From Euptelea pleiosperma (Eukaryota > Streptophyta > Magnoliopsida > Ranunculales > Eupteleaceae), in the NCBI GenBank assembly GCA_035048495.1, contig CM068540.1, positions 11,702,829 to 11,766,828 of the forward strand: 64,000 nucleotides of DNA. The letters are read 5' to 3'. Positions 35,988-48,200 of this stretch are shown here, in pieces. Made by a program: the position numbers and the translations under genes. Under the pieces are notes generated by a model. It worked only from the letters and a program-made list of their open reading frames with translations, searched no databases and had not been told where the DNA came from. Positions within the stretch are counted from its first letter, which is position 1. Each line of letters starts with the position of its first letter.

Positions 35988-36134
35988 TATCCGTCATCGC
36001 GTTGACGACGGACGCCCGTCATCAAAGATTTATTTACATGTTACTATTGGTTCCATTTCTAACTTCTGAGTCCTGACTCGTTCGTGTGGAGCTGCGTGTA
36101 ACAGGGTACCAGAGAGAAGTCTTTGAAATCGTGG

Positions 36135-36260
36135 ATGGGGACCAGAGAGGTGTACGAGGAGAAACTGAGGTCTGGTAACCTCTATCACGACCCCACCATC
36201 AACCCAGGCCTCGGTTCCCCCCGCTGCCCTCGCTGCCTCTCTCTCTTAAACCCTAATTCT
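36135..36260 (+). CDS. Exon 1 of the conserved small protein gene
   Basis: Codons 1-42, from ATG to AAT TCT, donor gttcgt, phase 0. Intron 1 (111 bp) contains no stop in frame, so retention would insert 37 residues without breaking the frame. Confidence 0.85.
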
Positions 36261-39200
36261 GTTCGTGCAAACACAAACACACTCTTTATTTCTCAATTGC
36301 AAATTAACTGTTCGACGAAATTCCCCTTAGAGCGATTACTAACTTTTACTTATCTTTGTGTGTGGAGACAGGAAAGCGGAGAATGGACCATAACTGCCGT
36401 TTTACACGACGCAACTTCTGTGGTAATTGGATCAATACCTGTGTCAGTGTTATATGCATTCGCAATTGTTGCAGATACAGATCTTGACCGTTCAATTGAT
36501 GGTCCGCATCCCCTAAAATTGCACCAAGCCCGAGATCCTAAAATTGCAGATACAGATCCAACCGGTGCAGTTTTTTTTTTGGTTATGGTCCATCAATTAG
36601 ATGGTAGTAGAGATGGGTTTAGAAACTTGTTAGGTGTATAAAATTCCACTAGGTTATCACTATGTCAAATATTTGAAAACTGCTGACCTATCTTGATAGA
36701 CATTTTTGCGCTTTTTTTTTGGCACAAAAATTGCGATGGAAGCAGACCTTCATCTCATATTTTCTTTTAAATTATATATCCATCATGTAGGCCGGATCAG
36801 GTGCTGGTGGGATGCTTAGTGCAATCCATGGTTTCAATACAGGTATCATCTATGTTTTCTATATTGGAGATTGGTATAGTGCGGAGCGGAAAGTTTTCTT
36901 AACAAACTTTGTTTTCTTATAGGGATTCCATTTGTCCAGAAACATGTGAAGGGACCTAAGTGGCTTCCTTTTGTTGTCGGGGTATAATTTCTTTTTTCTA
37001 TATCTGATCCATCTTTTAGTGTCTTTAACATTGTTAAATATCATTCATTATTTGTATTGATGACCCCAGAAAATGTATGTCTCGCGATATGCTTCCGTAA
37101 ATATCGATAAACTAGTGTAGTGTACAATAAATTTCCCCATATATCGTATTCTACCCTTTAGAGAAATATTTTTTTTTGATAAGTTACCCTTTAGAGAAAT
37201 GTGTTTGGGAGATCAATTATGATAATGTATCGGTGTTTAATTCAATGCTTTTGTGAAATTAGAATACAAGATTGTTATTTTTCTTCAGATAGTCTTGTAT
37301 GCTTATACATCTATTTTCATAAGTTCACTTAGAATATAATTCTACTTTGTTGACAGCTTCCGCCGCTGCTCTTGTTTTCAGCTGCCAGTGCTGCATTTGG
37401 AGGTATTATTCTGCTTTTCTCACTCACGTCCCCTCTTCATGAAGATAAGGTGATTTAGAGAGAACTATTGTCTAAACAATTTGGCTAAAAGTAAGAAGGA
37501 TAAGTAGCTAATTAATTTTTATAGAGAAAAAGTACATTGGCCTGTATGACAGTTATATAGGCCATTTTTATAGTACAGTGACTGTTACTCTAGAAAATAA
37601 TGAAATAATTTGATAAAAAAGGCAAGTTATGGTCGTTATAACTCTATATTCTATAACGCTGTAAATAACGTTATTGATCTTTATTTACCATTATTTTTAT
37701 GTTTTAACGTAACAAGTGTTATAGCGGATGTTAGTTGTATATGATGGTGACACCCACCCACTGTTAAGGCGTTATCACGGTACCTTTTAGACCTTGGATT
37801 AATTACCTATTTATGATCTTGATTTTGTAATTATTTTAATCAAAATAAAATGTTAGAAAAATTTGAAATGTATTATTCAACTTGTAGTGCAACAAATGCA
37901 TGCCTATATGATGTGTTCTAAGTATGTTAATACATACGCGTGATCTTTTATGTTGTAATTAATTGAAACATTAATGTTATATTAAAAGATTTTAAAAATT
38001 AGCAAAATCTACAGAATGGCCTGAACATAATTGTTAATAGGCTGTATTATTTAAGCATGTGTTGCTCCTATTTTCGTGTTCCTTAGAGCAATTAACATGT
38101 GTAAAATGTAAGGTTTGTATTGAATTTGATTAGGGGAGATGTAGGTGTATGTGGAATGTGGCATTGACTTCCTTTGGTCATAGAGGAGTTGTATTTTTCT
38201 TTTACATTTTTTTTTGTGATAATTGTAGAATTTGTTAAAGGGAAAATGCCAAAAGAGATTACAAAAACAACCTAATTGGTCGAGATGACCTACAACGGGA
38301 AAGACCCCTGAAACAACCGAAAACAAAAGAACAAAATCTAATTGCCTTCTCTAGAACAAACGAGGTCCCAACAGAAGACAAAATCCTCAAAGAAAAGACC
38401 TCTACATTCTATGATGGCCTTAGACCACAAAAACATCAGCCCCTTGATGTTAAGGATAATACTAGCCACCTCCTTTTCCTTCCTTTCAAAGACTATGATT
38501 TCTCTCCATCCAGAGTTCCCAACAAATCACAAAGGGAAGCATACGTCATAACACTCGTCCTCTAGAAGAGACTGCGAACGTGTGCTAACTAGACTCAAGC
38601 TTGGGTACAAAATTAGACATAACCCAAGATCCGAAACTCTGCGAAAAACGAAGTCAAAACTTTACTCGTCACATCACAATGCAGAAGGAGATGGTTAACC
38701 GACTCCCCATCATGTTTACACATCGAATAAAAGTCTACGATAATAATCCTTCGAGCAATCAGGTGATCCACCGTCAAAATATTATCCAAAGAAGCTATCC
38801 ACAAAAAGAAAGCTATCTTGGATCCCCAAACAAACACAGCCGGATAACTATTGCTAGTAGCCCTAATTAAGGCCTTATAAAAAGAGCAAACCAAAAACAA
38901 ACCATCTCTAAAGGCGCTTATCCTGATCCGAAAGAGAAGGGTGACATTTCTGCGGGCGAGATAGTAGGCCAAACATAGACTCTATCTCCCAATCATTAAG
39001 TCTTATTCTAAAACCAAAATTCTAAGACAAATCTCCCCCTTTCTGAGAGGAACAGACTTGAATTAAACAATTCTTCTTTTCTGATAGGGAGGAAAGACAA
39101 ACTCCTCCATGAGAGGGACTTCCTCACACCACCTGTCCTCCTAGAATCTTACCTTGTCCCCAATTCTCACCTTATACTAAACACCCTCAGAAAAATTCAC

Positions 39201-42200
39201 AAAAATCTTCATAATACCACTCCAAACACTGCAACCATATTAGGAATGGACTTCTCTCCCATCCCAACCAAACTCTGTGATTCCATATTTACCCGCAATC
39301 GCCTTCCTCCATAAACTAGTTGTCTCCACACCAAACCTCCACAACCATTTGCTCAATAATGCGTCACTCATAACTGTGATATTCTCGATCCCCAATCCAC
39401 CTTGAGACTTACTACAACATCACTCAAAGTCTTGGATATCTCTACTAGTGTGTGTCAAGTGCTATCAATCTTACTTTTCTTACTCAATATGGTTGTTAAT
39501 TGTAGTCTGACAACTAAGTCTGTTCTCATGCTTGATCATTTCCTAAAATTTCAATGCGTAATTTTTACAATAATTTCATCATTTCATAAATTTTACAATA
39601 ATTTCGTCATTTCATTTTTATAAAAAATAAACAATAATTCCACACTAGCCGAAATATTTCCAGAATTTTTTTTTTATTTCCATGCTGACTCAAATATACC
39701 TCAAAATCAAAATTTAAAAAAGCCTACTTACATAGGCTTAGAAGCAAGATTTAAAATCTTGGTCTCGTTCAGCATCTCAGTAAGTTAACAGAATGAAGCC
39801 TCTTGGCTAAGACAAAATAAAATATATGAAAAAGAAATGTTTGATATGCAAATTGGAGAAATACATTACACTAAACTAATTTTAATTCTTTATTGAGTTA
39901 AAATACAATGTTTGATGAAAGAATACTACTTTCAACCATGAATAATACTGCTTTCATTTATTAATAATTTTTAATTAATTTAACCAATTTCCTAGTACAA
40001 GACGATACCTACCTTGTATATCGTATTGGTACCTTGTTGCAATGAGATATATCATCCTAGACATTCAAGGATGGAATTATACTTTGAGCTATGCTTAGGG
40101 GTGAAGTACTAAGGTTAGGAGGCCATTAGCTAAAAAGGTTATGGTTACAGGGGTTGCCATTGTACTAGAAATGAGGAAACTATGAAAGTTGTAAAAGTGC
40201 AAAGAAGCTAAGGAATTATTAAGCGAGGCCATGCATAAGAGGTACAATGACCTTTACAATAAGTTGGGAATACGAGAGGGTGGGAAAGATGTCTACAAAC
40301 TTGCAGGAATGGAAGAGAGGGCAAGTAGAGACATAGATCATGTTATATATATCAAAAGTGACAAACGGAGGGTTTTACTAAAGTAAGATTAATAAAAGAT
40401 GAGGGGGAAATTTTCTGAAGGTATTAAACGATGACCATGTGAGGAGCTTAAGGGTAGGAAGAATGCTAACTCTGAGGAGATTAGATGTCATATACATCAG
40501 CTAGAATCAAGGTAATAGAAATAAAAGAATGTCTAATAAGGTTGAAGACTAGTTTTGCTTTGGGGCTAGATAGTACTCCAATAGAAGTGTGGCAATATAT
40601 GGGGGAATCTGATTGTCTTGTTTACTAAACTGATCAACAAGATTTGGAAAACAAAGAAAATATTTAGATGAAATGAGGAGAATATTGTGGTACTTATATA
40701 CATGAACAAAGGAGACGTACAAAGTTGTGCCAATTATCATGGTATCAAACTTATGAGCCACACTATGAGACTATGCTAGAGAGCGATAGTTCAAAGGCTA
40801 AAATAGGAAACAAGGATATCAAAAAACTAGTTCAACTTCTTGTAATAGAGGCCAACCATGAAGGCTATCTTCTTACTAAAACAATTATGGAAGCTTAAAT
40901 TGAAAAGGAAGAATCTCTACATAGTCTTTTTTAACATGTTGAATACATATGATAGAGTCTGTAAAAAGATAATTTGGTGGGTACTTGGGAAGAAAGGAGT
41001 CCGGAGAAGATATAACGACATCAATAAAGACATATACGAGGGAGCTGTAATTAGCATGAAGGAGAATTTATTTTGATAGATAATTAGTAGTAAGGAGAAT
41101 AATTCCATGAAAAATAGATTTCCATGGATATAAGCTTTAGGATCATAAGGAAGTGGCCAACTTTAGGAAGTGGCAAAATTGAAGAGGCTATACAATCTTT
41201 CATAGAGAGTCTGGATGTTTGTGCCATTATATGTGAAGGGTGTAAGTTAGGTTAGAGCATTGGGGAGAAAGAAAGAAGAGTTGAGAGAAGAAGAGAAGTC
41301 GAACTAGCTTAACGTCTTAGTTGACTCCCCACATCGTGTAACTCCTTGGAACAAATGTAATCCATATGACTCTTAAAAAGGGTTTTAGTCAACAAATCTG
41401 TTAACTGATCTTCAAACTTCACTTACAATAGAAATATTGCCACACTCAACCTTGTTTCAAATAAAGTGACAATCTACCTAAATACGTTTTGTTCGTTCAT
41501 GAAATATTGGGTTAAAAGCTATATGGATAGTTGCTCGATTATCACAATGAAACTTAATCGGAGAATCCACATCGATACCCAACTCCCAGAAGAGGTTTTT
41601 CAACCATGTTAACTTGTAAGTTTGCTAGTTTCCCATGGAGGTCCCAACAATAATCCATAATATGAGCTCCATGCCACAGTGATATGGATGAATTAATTTC
41701 TATGGAGATCTCAACAATAATCCTCATATTATCAATAGAAAAAGCATTAAAAAAATTGGTGGAGAGATGAATTTTTAGTTAGGGTGGAATAGGTAGGCCT
41801 TGAGCGTGTACCAATTTGATTGGTTTATGGATGAATTAATTGCTAATATTCAAGAGAAGGCTGTTTAATGTGTGCTCTTTTGTAAACGATAGTGTTGGTT
41901 GATTAAACTAGAGAGGGGGTAAATGGAAAACTGAAATTATGGTTGATGACTTGCAACCCAAAGGGCTTTAAAATAAGTCAAACCAAGATAAAGTATACCG
42001 CATTTTAGTTAAAGGACATATATAGAGACAAATCGCTAGTTGATATTGTGGCGAAGAGATACTCCTAAACAACCTGTTTGCTATCTTAGTTTTATTGTTT
42101 ATAAGGAATCAAAATTCATGGAGGATGTTTTGCATGTAGTTAAAGATGTTGGGTTGAAGTGTAGATGTGCTATGTGACAGATGCATGCCAATCAAAAAAA

Positions 42201-45200
42201 AAAATTTCACAAAATGAGCCTAGCTTAATGAGGATGCTTGATGAGTGGCATGACTAGGAAAGACAATAAAAGATAGCTCATCTCAGGGAACCTAAAGGTA
42301 GCCTCAATAGGTGATAAAATAAAGGAGAGTCAATTGATATAGTTTGGTCATGTTTAACAAAGGGCCATTGACAGTAGTGCTGAGGAGTGAATTGGTATGG
42401 GTTAAAGACTTTAAAAAGAGGGGGAGGCTAAAAAGACGTCGGTTGAGGTTGTGAAAAATGATTTGAAGACACACTAATGGAGGATATGGTTTCAAGCAAG
42501 GTATCAAATTTTAATTTTTGAATTTATTTTGACCAGCTTGGAAGTAGAAATATTTTAACTAGTATGGAAATATTACAATTTTCGTGGAAATGACAGAAAT
42601 ATTGTAAAAAATATTTGAAATTTTTAATAAATGATAAAATAAGCATACAAACACTCGAGCCATCAAACTATAATATGTGGAAATGAATGATCGTAGTTCT
42701 GTAACATGGTGAGGCAAGTATCTGAGAGTTTGATAGCTAAAAATCTTCTCACATCAAGTTTATTACATCAAAGCATAACTTTAATTATACATAGGAATGT
42801 CACGAACACCTAGATATTCGGGTCCCATCATCTCCATCATGGCTAGGACCCTGAGAGCATTGATTCCGTATTTCTAGGCATGTAACTCTCAGGGTCCTAG
42901 CCACGATGGAGATGATGGGTCCTAGCCATTTAGGCATCTCAATCGTGGCTAGGACCCTCAGAATGAACTTGCAATCACTGTAATTCGTTAGTTGGATGAC
43001 CTTTTTAAGCCCTATGATAAGTGATTCGTATTCGGCCTTGTTATTGGAGGTAGTGAATTCGGATCTAATTGACTTTTCGAAGCCAGTTTCGTCAAGCGTT
43101 ACTAGCACAACACCTGCTCCTGACCCCTCCAAGTTCGATAAGCCCTTGATGAAGTGTCTCTAGCCTTTCTTGGGATTCAGAGGCAGTCAAATGCGTTGGC
43201 AGATTTGTATCTTGGTTTTCACTTGGAAGTTTGTCTACAAATTGATCGTCCAGTAGTTCATCATTTGAAATTGGAAAGTCTGCAATGAATCCAGCATCAA
43301 CTTCACCTTTGAGGACCATCTTGGATACATACTTTATGCTGGACTCGGGGAGTTGTATTGCCCATTTGGCGAGTCGACATGATCCTCAGGTTGGTCTAGC
43401 AAGTTTATGATTTGGTATTGTGATGACCATGATAGGAAGGGCCTAGAAATATGGTTGGAGTTTCTTGGCAGAGAATCTAAGGGTAGGCAGAATGGCTCAA
43501 GTTTTGAGTATCATGTCTCGGCACCGACCAATGTTATTATTTCGAAGAGAGTACCGAGCTAATCAAGTGGTCTTAGACGATTAGATTATAACCCAAGGTT
43601 TCCTTTGGTTGTGGTCTTGGAAGGATTTAGGATCAGCGGAGGTAAAATTTCTTCCTCTGGAAAACAACCTCACATCTTCAGTCCAGTCGATATCTCAGCT
43701 CTTCTTTAGTAGCAAAAAGAAGTGTCGACATTTTACTGATGACCAAGTGATAAAATAACAGTGTTGAAATCCATCATATAAGGATCTGCACTATTTCCTA
43801 GATTTCGGGGATAATAACTCGATTAAGGCTCAGATTTGATTTGGATTAGTCTCAATGCCTCATGGCATGACTAAGTACTTAAGAAATTTCCCCAAGGTGA
43901 CAACAGAGGCACACTTAGCCGGATTGAGCATCATTTTGTCTGAGCCAGGCAAGTCTTAGTGAGGCCGTCCAAGTTGTACTCTCAGTCTCGGCTCTTGACA
44001 AGCATGTCAACAATGTAGACCTCCATCGTTTTGTCGATTATATCTTTAAACATGCTTGTAATCGGCCTACGATAGGTAGCTTCGGTGTTTTTGAGGCCGA
44101 ACAACATCACTCTATAGCATAAAGCCTTGGTTGAGAAGGCTTTTTTTTTTCTTGAGTGTTTGGATGCATGGGGATTTGATTGTACCCCATCCATAAAACA
44201 GAGTAGGGCATGCTCGTCCATGAAATAGAGCAGGACATATTTTCACGAACACATGAGGTTGTTTGATGCCTAGGCCTCTTAATTGCTGGATTTATAGAAA
44301 TCGTTAGTAGGCATAATACATGCGGCACTACATAGTGTTTAGTGTCTTCTAGTGTTGTTTAGCAGATTTATCATCATGTAGGCTGCGTTTGGGTAAGCTT
44401 ATTGCTTATCTTAAGGGTTACACCCAGTAGCACTTATATGAAAGTGCTTAAGTTAAGTTGTTTTCGTCGTTTGGTAAACTATATAAAAAATGGCTTTTGT
44501 TCTTAGAAAGCCATTTGATGGTGTTTGGTAAAAAACCATTTTTTGGTGGAAAATACCTATTTTACCCCTAATGCATAAAAAAACTGACCAAATTGATTTT
44601 TGGAGGTTAGGTCTACCAAGACCGTAGCCGTGGACCTAACATCCATAAGGTCACCTGAAGATGACCATGGTAGAGAAAATTTTGAAAAGGCTCAAGCTCC
44701 GAGGACCCCTTTTTTTGACCCCTCTTGGTGTTCGCGTGCTCGGCCGTGGATTTCACGAATCCAACGGTGGTTGTCATCGCCACAAAAATTGAAAAAGTGA
44801 TACCAGCTTGGCGCTAACAATCAGAATCCAACGGTGGAGCACACGAAACACGAGATGGGTTAGGAAAAATGGGGTACCTTGAGCCCGACCCTTTTAAAAA
44901 TGCTACATGGCACACTCTTAGAGACCCATAGCACACTCTTAGAGAGCAATTACTGTATGGATGTTTTGCCAATCCCTAGGTGAATACATCCCAAAAATCA
45001 ACCTGATTAGTGGTTTATAACTATTAGATTTTTCCTTTTTCATGGGTTGATATTCAATCGTGGGATTCAAGCATTATTTTGGGGTACTCAGATCCAACGT
45101 CTAGAAATCACCAATCAAGTTGATTTTACTAAAAACAAATTCCTCTTTCTACCATGTGGTGGAGCACCATTAGGCTGAAACTTGTCCCTATGGGAGATAC

Positions 45201-48200
45201 TGAGGTGGTGAAACTCGTGGACCCTTTGGACTTGCTAGCTCAATTGGCACGTGTACAAAACCCCTGCCCCTCTTGAGAACAACTATGGAGTTTTACTTAC
45301 CCGCCTGATTAAATTTATCAAATTTTATGCAAGACTCTTGGTTAGAAAAAATGATACACAATCAAATAGCATTTAAAAAAAGAAAAATGGTTGTCAAACC
45401 GTTGGAAAGAATGCACTTCGAGTTACTAAGGAAAGAGTAGCCAAGTGAAATGTGAAAGATGAAATTTTTCAAATGTTTTTTTTTGCTTGGTGTTTTTTTG
45501 TAATTTTTTACCCTCAATGGATCTTAATCGACCCTCAAAAAAAGAACCTGGTTTTAATGGTAACGGATAATTCATGGATGGAGAAAATGGGAAGATGAGC
45601 ATGAGATTACAATTGCAAGAGACCATTTCATAAAATAAAAATTGTTTTTTTATTTGAGATCTAAAATGTTTATACAATTGGCATTGTTCTTTGGTTTGTA
45701 AATACTACAATCAGGATATAATGCTTGCCAAGATATTGCAGTGAGGGACATTGATCAAAAGATCTATATGGTCAAAGGTCATGAAGTTGGTGCAAGAGAA
45801 GCAAATTTCACTTTGACCTAAATGTTTTGCACTTTTGCCCCAAATGAACTTATATAGGTGTCCCCAAAGGAATCTATGCCTACTTATAGGCCTGGCTGCC
45901 AAACGAGGAGTACAACCACATAACTGGTCATTTCTTGACAACACCATCAATATTTTGTTTATCTTGTATAATGCGCAGGTATATATAAACAGAGCAACTT
46001 TAAAGCATTATGTTTAAGTCTGAAAGACCATCCATTGGAATTTCAAGGCCCATAAAATCATGGCCTTGCAATCCATCATCATCAATGTTCAACCATGAAC
46101 CAAGATCCTGGGTGTGCTTGCAGAGGTCATTAGGAACACCTAATACTCCCTGGTTGAACAAGATCATGGGCTTGCTCATAGAGGTCATCAAGAACACATA
46201 ATACATCCATTCCAAGTAGCTACAGGTTGGATAAATCAAAGACCTCAGGACTATTCTTTGTGTACAAGCCCAACTCATTTTTTCCATTGGCATTGTTAAC
46301 CGTAGTCATCTCAGAAGATTTAGGTACTGAAAGCAATACTACTTTCGGTGGCTCCAAAGCCTTAGTAAGAAGGCCACTGACAGAAGCAGATAACTGGGTT
46401 GTCTTCTACTTAACCTATAACATTACCTAAAAGCTAGCCGACCAATTTTAGCAGTGACATTTATTGATAGCGAAGTCATGCACACATGAATATTAACTTA
46501 AGACCCGTGTTATGGAATCAGTGCCCACACAGTAATAATAATAAATATAATAAGAAAGGATTTCTTAATTATTTTTCACGGTCAAACACTATTAGTTGTC
46601 GCCTTCAACCTTGGATTTCATGAAAAGAAAGCTAAGTGAAAGAAAGCAAAAAAAACAACAACAATGTGTCATCTAATCTAAAATGCCTTGATTAGCATGA
46701 GCTATATCGTTCGCTATTGAATCTCGAACGGCTTCCATTTCAGTTTGTTGTTGCTGCTGTTGGATGCTCCCTATTGGATGAGCTTCTTCATCGACGTTTT
46801 CTTCTTCATTTCCCTCTTCCGCATCATTGAATATGAATTCATCGTTATAGAATTCTCCATCAACCAATCTGTAGCCATCTCCTGACATATAAAGTTGTGG
46901 ATCGCCATACATGCCACAACTATAAATATCTGAGTCGGATAAAGATATGAAGGCATAGCTTTGAGGATCGTAAAGCGTGGCTTCAATACACCGAAGCACC
47001 CCTCTATCACGTTCTGTAGTGACAAATGACAATGATTGAACATCACCTATCGTGTTCTTGCTTGATTGCCACGGCGAAAGTCTTGGAGATGATATCGTAC
47101 AATACGGAATCGTGCCAAGTAACCGGTCATATTGGGGTACCACATTATGTTCTTGCTTGACTGTCGTCGATGATTGGTTACTTGGCACCATTCCTTGGTG
47201 TACGATATCATCTCCAAGGCTTCCGCCGTGGCAATCAAGCAAGAACACGACAGGTGATGTTCAATCATCGTCATTTGCCACCGCAGAACGTGATAGAGTG
47301 GTGCTTCGGTGTATTGAATGTACGCTTTACAATCCTCAAAGTTATGCCTTTATATCCTTATCCGACTCAGATATTTATAATTGTGGCATGTATGGCGATC
47401 CACAACTTTATATGTCAGGACATAGCTGCAGATTTGTTGATGGAGAATTCAATAACGATGAATTCATATTCAATGACACGGAGGAGGGAAATGAAGAAAA
47501 AAATGTCAATGAAGCTCAACTAGTAGGGAGCATCCAACAACATCAACAAATTGAGATGGAAGCCGTTCGAGATTCAATAGTGAATGATAGAGCTCGTGCT
47601 AATGGGGGCCATTCCAGATGACAGTTTTTTTTTTTGAAGGCAATAGCTAATAGTGTTTGAAAAGTGAAAAATGATTAAGAAATCCTTTCTTATTATTATT
47701 GTGTATGGGCACTGATTCCTTAGCGTGGGTCCTAAGTTAATATTCATGTGTACACGACTTCGCTTACTTCCTCATGTCTCTTGATGCTTTCCAGTCAATA
47801 AATCACAAGTTGAACAAACAGCTGGTAAAAAGGATACATGGTCAAATAGAGTGAAAAAGAGGGAGTCCTTGCTAGGTAATGTGGTTGGTTTTTCTTTGAG
47901 AGATGCTTCAGGTATTGGTAGTTCTCTTCCAAGTGGTGCAAAAGGAAAGCGGAGTGAAGAGATAGAGAGGGAAAGGAGCACAACAGAGACGCTGTCAATA
48001 AATGTCACTACCAAAATTGCTCGGTCGCTTTAGGTAATGTTAAGGGTGAAAGGAAGTCTAAAACGAAACCTAAGCAGAAGACAACCCAGTTATCTGCTTC
48101 TGTCAGTGGCCTTCTTCGTAAGGTTTCGGAGCCACTGAAAGCAGTATTGGTTTTAGGACCTAAATCTTTTGAGATGACTATGGTTAGCATTACCAAGGGA

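Noticed and set aside
46673..47248. 191-codon ORF and its mirror at 47052-47621 as novel genes
   Set aside because: Another frame of the same DNA encodes recognisable Harbinger transposase sequence, so these long frames are shadows.
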